Positions 7,060 through 14,065 of a stretch of 24,947 nt of DNA are shown here, piece after piece. Below the pieces are notes generated by a model. That model saw nothing but the letters and a program-made list of their open reading frames with translations, ran no database searches and was not told the origin of the DNA. Each line of letters begins with the position of its first letter. Position 1 is the first letter of the stretch. Source of the DNA: Nitrososphaerota archaeon (GTDB lineage: Archaea > Thermoproteota > Nitrososphaeria > Nitrososphaerales > CADDZS01); NCBI GenBank assembly GCA_013288145.1, contig JABDCJ010000039.1:1-24947 (forward strand). Reading direction: 5' to 3'. The position numbers and the translations under genes are program-made.

Positions 7060-7380
7060 TCATACTATTATCGGACCGTTGTGCGGAGCTTCGGCCTGGC
7101 GCGCCTTAACTACTGTCGCGAGAGCTTTGATGATTTCCTCTTTCGTCGTCTTTAGAGTAATCATGTCCCCAACTCCCTGAACAAAAGTAATTTCAAGTGG
7201 AAGTCGATTGTGCCGATAAGCAACCGGTTCACCCATTTCATTTTCGATCTTCTCGTTCAGTTCAACTTCAATCTGGGTTATCTGCCAAGTCTTGGGGTCG
7301 CAGATTACTTCCTTGCTCTTACCTATCTTCCAGCCATCGGATCCTACTACCTCCTTGTCCAGAAAATCTTTGAGGTACAT
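7060..7380 (-). CDS. PRC-barrel domain protein
   Basis: A 106-residue protein made of one PRC-barrel domain: the start MYLKDFLDKEVVGSDG, then WKIGKSKEVICDPKTWQI and a VELNEK strand, is the pattern in which a short strand is followed by a conserved Gly-x-x-hydrophobic-Gly and an Asp-Pro turn. Stand-alone archaeal PRC-barrel proteins of this length are related to the RimM C-terminal domain and to the H subunit of photosynthetic reaction centres. They are thought to act in RNA processing or protein-protein contacts. ATG 7380 starts exactly at the domain edge, 36 bases downstream of a TATA-like GTTTAAATC, so the transcript would have a very short leader. It is alone on its strand between small zinc proteins and the decayed VapBC module. 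Confidence 0.85.
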   Translation of the reverse strand: MYLKDFLDKEVVGSDGWKIGKSKEVICDPKTWQITQIEVELNEKIENEMGEPVAYRHNRLPLEITFVQGVGDMITLKTTKEEIIKALATVVKARQAEAPHNGPIIV

Positions 7381-7415
7381 TTGGAACTTGATTTAGCTTA
7401 GCGGTCTGCTTGGAA

Positions 7416-7424
7416 GATTTAAAC
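7416..7424 (-). promoter_or_regulatory. Probable TATA box of the PRC-barrel gene
   Basis: GTTTAAATC on the minus strand lies 36 bases before the ATG at 7380. With archaeal initiation about 25 bases downstream of the box, the leader would be near 12-15 bases. Confidence 0.4.
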
Positions 7425-7573
7425 TTGCTTTTTCTTAACATTTTCAAATCGAAATATCAGGTTTCGCCAAGATGTGAGAAAATCGAAAGCCATTAAGGCC
7501 CAATAGGAGCCCGACCACTTCCTAGATGCTTCAGATAGCAGATTGAATTTAGAAATGTGGCAATGCGATCGCT

Positions 7574-8020
7574 TTATTCTATCCAGATAGTCTCGGGAAG
7601 ACCCTTGAAATAAAGATCACCGGTAAGAACCTTGGCTTTGTTGATTCTAGCGGTTGCAAGAATTATTGCGTCAAATAGACTGGGCTTCTTGGACTCGTTT
7701 GAACGGCCTGAATTCACTTTTGATCTATCCAAAATTTCGAGGTATGCCTTTCCACTTTCTAGAGCAATTGCTTCATCTATTCCAATCAGTTCTGAGCTTT
7801 GCGAAATGGTTCTCATCCTCCTTTGGATTTCAAGCTCTTTTGACCCTTCCCCAAAATATTTTCTGGAAATTTCAGCAAGTACAACTTCTGGAGTTAAAGT
7901 TTGATCAGATTCGTTGATTGCCCGGGAGCATCTTTGCCCCTTCTCGGTCCCTAAGAATATCTCGATCCAAGCGTAAGAAACAGCGATCAGCTTCATCGTT
8001 GTTGCGATCCTCTTCCTCAT
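7574..8020 (-). CDS. PIN-domain (VapC-like) toxin missing its first catalytic Asp
   Basis: A PIN-fold protein (148 residues from ATG 8020; ATG 7996, giving MKLIAVSYAWIEIFLG, is the more usual start). PIN nucleases use a cluster of acidic residues to bind Mg/Mn and cut RNA. Here Glu50 (LAEIS), Asp117 (SLFDAIILATA) and Asp135 (LTGDLYF) are present. The first Asp, expected in a 'DSYAWIE' motif, is Val14 (GTT at 7979-7981), one T/A change from GAT. Loss of this residue should abolish or strongly reduce nuclease activity. The gene follows a VapB-like antitoxin that is frameshifted. A toxin whose antitoxin has decayed must be harmless, so the substitution and the broken antitoxin support each other. 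Classified as a PIN protein with confidence; activity doubtful. Confidence 0.8.
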   Translation of the reverse strand: MRKRIATTMKLIAVSYAWIEIFLGTEKGQRCSRAINESDQTLTPEVVLAEISRKYFGEGSKELEIQRRMRTISQSSELIGIDEAIALESGKAYLEILDRSKVNSGRSNESKKPSLFDAIILATARINKAKVLTGDLYFKGLPETIWIE

Positions 8021-8197
8021 TGAACGGTTTTAGCTTCGTCCCACGATCAATGCCAAATGATTCTCTGATTAGCTCTTTTCGATGTTTCCTTACAAGTCAA
8101 CGGTTTCGTCCAAACTCTTTGTCTTTAAGCTCCGCTGTAACCAGGATAACTTCCGAGCTGTTTGTTTTGAGACTTTGACGGTAGTTGATTCCGCCAT
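8010..8197 (-). pseudogene. Frameshifted VapB-like antitoxin
   Basis: From ATG 8197 the frame reads MAESTTVKVSKQTARKLSWL, then LKTKSLDETVDL, and meets TAA at 8090-8092 after 35 residues. The -1 frame continues the same protein: LVRKHRKELIRESFGID, then LKPFNEEEDR. N-terminal 'TTVKVSKQTARKL' followed by 'SLDETV' is the ribbon-helix-helix/AbrB-like pattern of archaeal VapB antitoxins, and the acidic C-terminal tail is the part that wraps the PIN toxin. The shift lies at 8093-8098. After it the reading runs into the toxin gene without a stop near the expected junction, so the 3' end here is approximate. The antitoxin is therefore probably not made in full length. Confidence 0.65.
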
Positions 8198-8213
8198 GAG
8201 TAAAAGTACTAGT

Positions 8214-8223
8214 TGGTATACCA
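8214..8223. promoter_or_regulatory. Palindrome at the VapB-like promoter
   Basis: TGGTATACCA is a perfect 10-bp palindrome located 17-26 bases upstream of the antitoxin ATG at 8197. It contains a TATA-like core, so it may have served as both TATA box and autoregulatory operator, as is usual for VapB repression of its own operon. Inference from position and symmetry. Confidence 0.35.
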
Positions 8224-8404
8224 GTAAAATAAGAATACAATATACTTCGTCGTGGGTCTTCAAGATAATTGCTTCTAATCGATAAGATCTCCAATCTAAG
8301 GTTTGGAACTTTTTGGAAAATTCAAAGTATAACGAATCATTGCGATCCCTAAGATGAAAAACTGAACAGAATTGTTCTCTTGGGAATGTGCTTAGTTCGC
8401 CTAA

Positions 8405-10474
8405 CTAGATTTTCCGTCCCAGTTCATTTGCATCGTACATCGCATTCCCTATTCTGGCCCCACCAATACGGGCATCTCCGATTACGTGAACTTCACCTGC
8501 TTTTCCATCAAATGCTTTGCGCAGTTCATCATTCTGCAGCCTACCGGTAATGAGTACCAGATTGTCGACTTCCTCTGTCCTCGGTTCCTTTTCGTTGTAG
8601 ATATTATACAGCGTAACACGACGTCCCTCGACGCTCTTAATCCATGTATACGGGCTGATCTTGACGTGTGCTTCAAACAATCGGGGGAGCACGTGCTCGA
8701 GATGATTGTAAAGATCTAACTCAAGAGCAATATTCTCAAGTGGCGTGACCATCTCGACTTCTGTCCCGCGTTTTGTCATATACTCTGCAAGACCCGGCGC
8801 CTCAATGAAGCTCAGGGTGTCCGCGATGATCGCTTTGTTCCCTGGGCTAACTTTGCCATCGAGTATATCTTGGTCCGTGCAAACAATTGACTGGTCCCAG
8901 CCCTTGATATCGTTCATGGTGTAGGGCTGGAATCCCGTGCGAATTGGGAGAGATCCAGTAGCGATTACAACCGCATCGGGTTTTTCTTCGTTTAGGACAA
9001 ACTGCACTACTTCTGGATCAGAACTCACTTCTAGACCGTATCTTATCTCCACGCCGTTTTTCTTGACTTCGTTGGATAGCCACTGGACTATAGCTCGGAT
9101 ATTCTCTCGTCCCGGAAGTTTTGCTGCAGTCAGTGCAAGTCCTCCAGAGATTGTAGATTTTTCGTAGATCACTACTTCATGTCCCCTCTCGCTTGCGAGC
9201 CTTGCAAATTCCAGTCCGGCAATTCCTCCGCCGATCACGAGGATTTTCTTTTTTGTAGTAGCCTGCTTCAGTGTACCGATTCCCCACTCTTTTTCCCGGC
9301 TAACAACTGGATTCACCGTGCACGAAATCGGGAGACCGCGAATCATTCTCCCCCAGCAGTCCTGGAGTACACCGATGCATGGGCGGATCTCTTCCAGCTT
9401 TCCGGACATTGCCTTGTTCGGAAGCTCCGGATCAGCGATAAGAGCTCTTGTCATTGCAACAAAATCTGCCCTGCCGCTTGCGATCAAACTTTCGGCATGG
9501 GTCGCGTCCACATACTTACCCACAATACAAACCTTGGTATTCTTCAGTGCGGCTTTTATTGGGTCAGTGATTTCGAGATTGTAACCGCTTTCGACATACA
9601 TCGGGACAGCTTGCCATGCTTCCTGCTGCGGAGAGTATCCTTGATCCGCTGTTATCCAGTCCAGCGTTCCGTCCAGTTTTCTCGCAATTTCCGCTCCGTC
9701 CTTCGGCGTATTCCCACCCTCGAACCTCTCGTAAGCTATGAGTCGCATTCCGAGAGCAATATCACTCCCAATGTTTTCTCTTACGCGCTTGATTACTTCC
9801 TCAAGGAAGCGCATCCGGTTCTGGAATGATCCACCCCACTTGTCTTTGCGCTTGTTCATCAATGGCGAAAGGAATTCTGAAATTAGGGCGCCATGCGTCC
9901 CGTGGAGATCTACTCCATCTAGACCGGAATCTTTTACGAGCTTTGCGCCGCGGCCGTAAGCATCGATCTGCGATTCAATGTCCTCATTGTTCATCTCCTG
10001 CGGGGTGAATGGCAGAACGTGGATCGGACGCGACGGCCATGGATAACGTGAGACTCCTTTGTCGTTTCCCACGTTTGTTCCGCCGGAAGCCAGCTCGATG
10101 AAACACTTTGCACCGTGTTCGTGAACGCTTTTTGCGAGCTTTGAGTATCCATCCACAATTCTAGCATCAGTTGCGCGAAGCGGCCATCTGCCGGTAAGGA
10201 TCATCGGATGCCCACCACTCAGGTGGCTGAAGTGTGCATCAGTATCAGGTGCAGTCTGTCCGACTTCTACGCTAACAATCGCCATCGAGATCTCGACGAG
10301 CGCGGCTCCGCCCTTTGCCCTCTCAGCACAGTATGTAGCTAGTCTCTCTCCGGGCAGGTTGTCCCTCGTATCAGAGGTAAACATCGTTGCATGAGGTGTT
10401 ACCGAGATTCTGTTTCGAAGCTTAACTGGTCCCACATCAATCGGCGTAAACAAATGCTTGAATTGAGATGACAA
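8405..10474 (-). CDS. Old yellow enzyme / 2,4-dienoyl-CoA reductase-type FMN, Fe-S, FAD oxidoreductase
   Basis: A 689-residue fusion with the family's usual order. Residues 1-360 form an FMN TIM barrel (KLRNRISVTPHATM; HGTHGALISEFLSPLMNKR at 191-209; DKWGGSFQNRMRFLEE). Next is an Fe-S loop (366-385), then an FAD/NAD(P) module with GGGIAG (415-420), VVIYEKS and VVIATGS. Relatives such as E. coli FadH and trimethylamine dehydrogenase pass electrons from NAD(P)H or substrate through FAD, 4Fe-4S and FMN to reduce enoyl or demethylate amines. The loop here has Cys366, Cys373 and Cys385, but the second ligand of CX2CX3CX11C is Val369. The cluster may thus be 3Fe-4S or use another ligand. It lies 37 bases after the RraA-like gene, probably in one operon. 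Substrate unknown. Confidence 0.9.
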   Translation of the reverse strand: MSSQFKHLFTPIDVGPVKLRNRISVTPHATMFTSDTRDNLPGERLATYCAERAKGGAALVEISMAIVSVEVGQTAPDTDAHFSHLSGGHPMILTGRWPLRATDARIVDGYSKLAKSVHEHGAKCFIELASGGTNVGNDKGVSRYPWPSRPIHVLPFTPQEMNNEDIESQIDAYGRGAKLVKDSGLDGVDLHGTHGALISEFLSPLMNKRKDKWGGSFQNRMRFLEEVIKRVRENIGSDIALGMRLIAYERFEGGNTPKDGAEIARKLDGTLDWITADQGYSPQQEAWQAVPMYVESGYNLEITDPIKAALKNTKVCIVGKYVDATHAESLIASGRADFVAMTRALIADPELPNKAMSGKLEEIRPCIGVLQDCWGRMIRGLPISCTVNPVVSREKEWGIGTLKQATTKKKILVIGGGIAGLEFARLASERGHEVVIYEKSTISGGLALTAAKLPGRENIRAIVQWLSNEVKKNGVEIRYGLEVSSDPEVVQFVLNEEKPDAVVIATGSLPIRTGFQPYTMNDIKGWDQSIVCTDQDILDGKVSPGNKAIIADTLSFIEAPGLAEYMTKRGTEVEMVTPLENIALELDLYNHLEHVLPRLFEAHVKISPYTWIKSVEGRRVTLYNIYNEKEPRTEEVDNLVLITGRLQNDELRKAFDGKAGEVHVIGDARIGGARIGNAMYDANELGRKI

Positions 10475-10511
10475 TCCGACGTCGTGTTCTATCCGGACTT
10501 TAAAAACAAAC

Positions 10512-11192
10512 TCAAAATATTCCGTATTTTTCCACGGCGTCGAATACGCTTGCTTTGCCTTTCACCAAGCTTCCAACTTTTCGTTCAATTGAGTACCTCT
10601 TCTCACAGTTTGAAATAATCTCTGTCGCATTTTTCCTAGGCAGTACCACCACTCCGTCGTGGTCTGCAAGCACGAGAACGCCGGGATTAACTTTGACCCC
10701 GCCGCAACTTATTGGAACATTGTACTCCATATATTCCAGCCGTCCCTTCGCGTCAAGCGGCGTAATGTTTCTTGCAAAGACTTGAAAGCGAGGACGCAGA
10801 TTCAATATCCTGGGAGTATCCCGGACAGCTCCGTCAGTAATCGCCCCACGGGAACCTTTACTCCTGGCGGTCTTGCTCATGATCTCGCCCCACGTTGCGA
10901 TAGAGCCTGAGCCTTCAGAGTGTACCATGTAGATTTTGAGCGGTCCACCGGCCGTTAGAAATTCCAGCATGATTCGAGCCCAGTCGATGAACTCTTTCTT
11001 TGTGTATTCCTCGTATTTCACTGCCCGAGCAGTAACCGCTTCCCCAGCAATCTTGATCGAGGGAACAAGTGGCCTGATGTTTAGATCCAGGACGAATCCT
11101 TGAAGATCCATTTCATCCATGATATCAGAAACAAGCGTCGTGTAGAGCCTTTGCAGCTTTGTTACGAGACGCTGAGTAGTAATCTCTGCCAT
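10512..11192 (-). CDS. RraA-like protein (HMG aldolase / RraA superfamily)
   Basis: The protein carries the RraA-superfamily core: a GRGAI-like GSRGAITDGAVRDTPRI segment containing the conserved Asp-Gly...Arg-Asp, VFARNITPLDAKGR, then VKVNPGVLVLADHDGVVVLP. Members are either divalent-metal aldolases or decarboxylases (4-hydroxy-4-methyl-2-oxoglutarate / oxaloacetate type) or, in some bacteria, regulators of RNase E; archaea lack that RNase E system, so an enzymatic role is more likely. The frame is open to a TTG at 11267, giving 25 extra N-terminal residues, with GTG at 11222 also possible. I prefer ATG 11192 (MAEITTQRLVTKLQRLYTT) because it fits the family N-terminus. It is the first gene of a probable operon with the flavin oxidoreductase, suggesting joint use in catabolism of a hydroxy/oxo acid. 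Confidence 0.85.
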   Translation of the reverse strand: MAEITTQRLVTKLQRLYTTLVSDIMDEMDLQGFVLDLNIRPLVPSIKIAGEAVTARAVKYEEYTKKEFIDWARIMLEFLTAGGPLKIYMVHSEGSGSIATWGEIMSKTARSKGSRGAITDGAVRDTPRILNLRPRFQVFARNITPLDAKGRLEYMEYNVPISCGGVKVNPGVLVLADHDGVVVLPRKNATEIISNCEKRYSIERKVGSLVKGKASVFDAVEKYGIF

Positions 11193-11397
11193 ACTTTTCC
11201 AGTATTCACTTGCAATTTCCACTCCCTTTTTAGTTTTGAACTTTAGAGTAAGAGAAATTGAAAGCAAATGCTAAAAGAGAAAGAGGGTGGTCAGATCTCA
11301 AGAGCAATTGCCCTAAATAAGCCAGAGGTAAGCTATTGTTTCGGATCAATTTCATTCAAATTATTTTTTCGTAATTGTGTTGAAAATCAAAAATACC

Positions 11398-11415
11398 TGG
11401 GGACTTTTGTCCCCA
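11398..11415 (-). terminator. Hairpin downstream of the 4-TM membrane protein
   Basis: TGGGGAC TTTT GTCCCCA forms a perfect 7-bp stem with a 4-base loop. It begins 27 bases after the end of the minus-strand gene 11442-12017 and is followed on that strand by T-rich sequence. It fits a transcription terminator or 3' stabilising hairpin. Confidence 0.5.
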
Positions 11416-11441
11416 TATTGAATGTTTTTCCTTGTATCTCC

Positions 11442-12017
11442 TCATTTCTGTCTTGTTCTCATAACGAATCCGAGACCACCGAGGATTGCCCCCAGTGCTG
11501 CAATAAGAACCAGCGCGCCGATTGGAGTCTCAACCGGACCGAGATAGTTCACGTGAATTTGTAGAGCAGTGTATCCCAGACCTCCCGAGGCGACGGGAGC
11601 GGCTGCGTAGCCAGCCATGTAACCACCCCAAATCATTAGGAGCATTGAGTTCGCGACGCCTACGTTCATGAGTAGGTAGTGTCCCCAAGCTAGTAGGTTT
11701 GAAAATCCGTGGTATGATTTTCCGAGGATTCCTTCAATGTAAAAGTAGATCATTGACGTGACTGCTACTGCGACAACTCCGACGACCAAGTAAAGGATGT
11801 ATCCAGTGAACATCCAAATGCCTCCTCCGCCTCCGGCGATCACTTTTGCGGGGCTGAAGTACGAGTTGATGCCAAAGTAGCTTTGTGGTTCCACAATGAG
11901 CAATGTGACGATGGTTGCAATCAGCCCTTGAGCCACCGCCGCCCAGACAAATCTACTTGACCATTTGCTTTCGCTTACTTGTATCTGTCTTACGGTTTCT
12001 TTTTGATATGTTGTCAT
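11442..12017 (-). CDS. Four-helix membrane protein of unknown function
   Basis: A 191-residue protein with hydrophobic segments at about 23-43, 67-93, 107-137 and 163-186. Between helices 1 and 2 lies an extramembrane loop with PQSYFGINSYFSPAKV and a run of five Gly. His103, His113 (LAWGHYLLMN) and His155 and many aromatic residues sit near the helices; two or more His could bind haem or metal, but no known haem-protein signature is complete. I do not recognise the family. ATG 12017 is preceded by GAAAGAAG and a TATA-like box. A hairpin follows the stop, so it is probably monocistronic. Its neighbour across the divergent gap is the propeller protein. Confidence 0.75.
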   Translation of the reverse strand: MTTYQKETVRQIQVSESKWSSRFVWAAVAQGLIATIVTLLIVEPQSYFGINSYFSPAKVIAGGGGGIWMFTGYILYLVVGVVAVAVTSMIYFYIEGILGKSYHGFSNLLAWGHYLLMNVGVANSMLLMIWGGYMAGYAAAPVASGGLGYTALQIHVNYLGPVETPIGALVLIAALGAILGGLGFVMRTRQK

Positions 12018-12056
12018 TTTCTTCTTTCACTTATGATTCATAATTGGGGCAACGGT

Positions 12057-12065
12057 ACTTAAAAC
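12057..12065 (-). promoter_or_regulatory. Probable TATA box of the 4-TM membrane protein
   Basis: GTTTTAAGT on the minus strand lies about 40 bases before ATG 12017, which would put transcription start near 12033 and leave a leader of about 16 bases. Confidence 0.4.
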
Positions 12066-12213
12066 GGGGAGACGATCATCAAATTTGATACCAGGATCAG
12101 GAAATCCCTAATGTATACGGGCTCTGCTAATTTGCAATCCGAGATGAGAGCCTGAATTCGGTTCGCGAGTTGCTGTGGACATTCCAGAATAATGGTTGAG
12201 GACATCTCTTCCC

Positions 12214-13065
12214 ATGGAGGTACATTTTGTAGTAAATTCAAATATCCTCCGATTATACGGAGAGATTTGTAAGATCAGGAGAAGCTCGACTACGAAAAGA
12301 ACAAGTGCTGTTATTCTTGCGTTGGCGATACTTCTTATCATCGCAACCTCTGAAAGTGTTTTGCTATATCAGCAGAATAACCATACAGCAACAACCATAA
12401 CCACGAACATTGTAACTAACCAAGTGACTCAAGTAAATCTAGTTGCAACAACAATTGCAGCCGACTCCAATTCAATCTCCTCCCAATTGTTCGAAAAGCA
12501 AGTTGCTAACAGTTTCGCGAACCATCTTCAGAGTTTGGAATCTCTAAACACAGCAGATATCATGAGAGATTATCGAGAAAATTCAATCGTTATGTGGACT
12601 GGACAATATGGTCAACTTGGTGGTACTTACCGTGGCGAACTAAACATCAGTCTGCTCATGTCGAGTTTTCTATCCGATGTAAGTTCTATGTCAATTACAA
12701 ACGAGACATACGCGTATCATGAAAACGGTGACGTCGCTTTGGTGAATGCTACATTGGATCTCGTTGAAAATAACAAGAACATTTTTTCATTTAATGCAAC
12801 TATCCAAGCACTTGTTAGCTACTCCTATACTGGAAGCGAGTGGCTCATTTCAAACGAGACGTGGGTTTTTCTAAGCTCAGTTTACTACAAAAGTAAGAGT
12901 AACATATTGCAGGCACAAGCCCAGCAATTGAAAACCCTGAGCGTCAGTCCTGATGATTCCTATCTTGCTGTAGGAGCGACGAGCTTGAACCAGCTGAACG
13001 GAACGGTTTACTTCGTTTCAATTCACGATGCAAAGTATTGTGGAGTTTCAAAACTCAGAATGTGA
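12214..13065 (+). CDS. Secreted NTF2-like plus beta-propeller protein, N-terminal part (frameshifted)
   Basis: ATG 12214 opens a frame with a basic N-terminus and a membrane helix at about residues 33-54 (AVILALAILLIIATS), which should anchor the protein with its bulk outside. Residues ~60-90 are a Thr/Asn-rich linker. Residues ~100-225 look like an NTF2/SnoaL fold (DIMRDYRENSIVMWTGQYG, GDVALVNATL, VSYSYTGSEWLISNETW). Then a first propeller blade starts (LSVSPDDSYLAVGA). The frame ends in KYCGVSKLRM, but the family-like continuation KVLWSFKTQNVISNVAVS is in the -1 frame. Loss of one A from an A run at 13032-13034 explains this. A TTG at 12196 is an alternative start. Many NXT/NXS sites suggest N-glycosylation. 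Confidence 0.65.
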   Translation: MEVHFVVNSNILRLYGEICKIRRSSTTKRTSAVILALAILLIIATSESVLLYQQNNHTATTITTNIVTNQVTQVNLVATTIAADSNSISSQLFEKQVANSFANHLQSLESLNTADIMRDYRENSIVMWTGQYGQLGGTYRGELNISLLMSSFLSDVSSMSITNETYAYHENGDVALVNATLDLVENNKNIFSFNATIQALVSYSYTGSEWLISNETWVFLSSVYYKSKSNILQAQAQQLKTLSVSPDDSYLAVGATSLNQLNGTVYFVSIHDAKYCGVSKLRM

Positions 13066-13991
13066 TTTCAAACGTTGCAGTTTCCAACAATGGATCTTAC
13101 GTCATGGCGAGTGGTTACAACACGTCCGCTGGTCAGGGAGTGGTTTACTTTTTCAACGATCGTGGTAAATTACTTTGGAACCTGACTAGCAATGATTACT
13201 TCTATGGATCAGCAATATCTGCAAATGGTTCGGTCATAGTTTTACAATATCTAGAATCAGTTTCGTACATTTCGGTTGATGGAAAAGTGCTTTGGAATTA
13301 TTCATTTCCCGAAGCCATAACAAACTTTGCTATATCGGCCGACAGTTCACATTTGGCAGTTGGTTACTTTAACGCGCCGAGTCCGAATGGAACAGGCGGA
13401 GGCTCCGAACTTTGCTATCTCAACTCAAAAGGAGAGTCACTTTGGAATCATACGATCACAGATCAGGGTGAGATTGGCTTCGTTAGCATATCTAGTAACG
13501 GCTCGTATGTTGCCACTGGTACTCTTGGGAGAATTGTCTATTTCTTCGCGGGGAATGGTACGTTACTCTGGAGTCTGCTAACCTTCAATGCTAATCAACA
13601 AGGTATGATAAGCGCTGACGCTTCTTATCTTCTCATAGGAGAATCTTATGGTTCCCTATTGTATGATTTCAGAGGAAATCTGTTGTTAAACGACACTCAG
13701 CAGCCACCAAGCGCGATTTCAAGAGACGGATCACTCATCTTACTCTCAGGTGTTTCGTATTACAATTCGCAAGTCCAGCCGATCGAATTGATTGAAAACA
13801 ATTCAGGGACTCGAACCATTTACGTGCTAGCCAGCCTGAACATTACTGGTCTCTCTGTTCTGAGCGTATTTCCGGAAAGCAATGCGGAGTGGGTCGCCGG
13901 ATCGGGCACAATTGGCCCTGGAGCCGGAGAATGTTCAACACTCTCGTTTTATAATCTATCAATCGTTGAAGCGGCGGTAGCTCTGTGTTAA
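13032..13991 (+). CDS. Beta-propeller C-terminal part of the same protein (other frame)
   Basis: This frame continues the upstream protein. It contains repeated WD40/PQQ-like blades of the form 'ISxNGSYVxxG...VYFFxxxGxLLWN', for example AVSNNGSYVMASGYN with GKLLWNL, SVDGKVLWNYSF with AISADSSHLAVGY, SSNGSYVATGT with NGTLLWSL, and ISADASYLLIGE. At least five blades are seen here plus one in the upstream part. Such propellers are extracellular ligand- or protein-binding scaffolds and carry no catalytic residues. If translated alone, the first start is TTG 13038, giving 317 residues without signal peptide, which would not be secreted. Joined with the upstream part, the full protein would be about 590 residues. 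It converges on the kelch-like gene. Confidence 0.65.
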   Translation, partial: KVLWSFKTQNVISNVAVSNNGSYVMASGYNTSAGQGVVYFFNDRGKLLWNLTSNDYFYGSAISANGSVIVLQYLESVSYISVDGKVLWNYSFPEAITNFAISADSSHLAVGYFNAPSPNGTGGGSELCYLNSKGESLWNHTITDQGEIGFVSISSNGSYVATGTLGRIVYFFAGNGTLLWSLLTFNANQQGMISADASYLLIGESYGSLLYDFRGNLLLNDTQQPPSAISRDGSLILLSGVSYYNSQVQPIELIENNSGTRTIYVLASLNITGLSVLSVFPESNAEWVAGSGTIGPGAGECSTLSFYNLSIVEAAVALC

Positions 13992-14065
13992 ACACCATGA
14001 AGCATTTGTGAGGATTATGGACGGCCTTACTTCGAATGGCCTGTTAGCACCGGCAAACGCCCAGA

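Noticed and set aside
8097..8294. 65-codon minus-strand ORF upstream of the PIN gene
   Set aside because: It is an alternative frame over the VapB-like remnant, whose ATG 8197 frame shows family landmarks.
9179..9829. 216-codon plus-strand ORF inside the flavin oxidoreductase gene
   Set aside because: Antisense shadow of a well-supported 689-residue enzyme; composition unlike a protein.
12059..12341. Two minus-strand ORFs (60 and 77 codons) across the propeller gene start
   Set aside because: No domain or ribosome site; they overlap the plus-strand gene's signal-anchor region.
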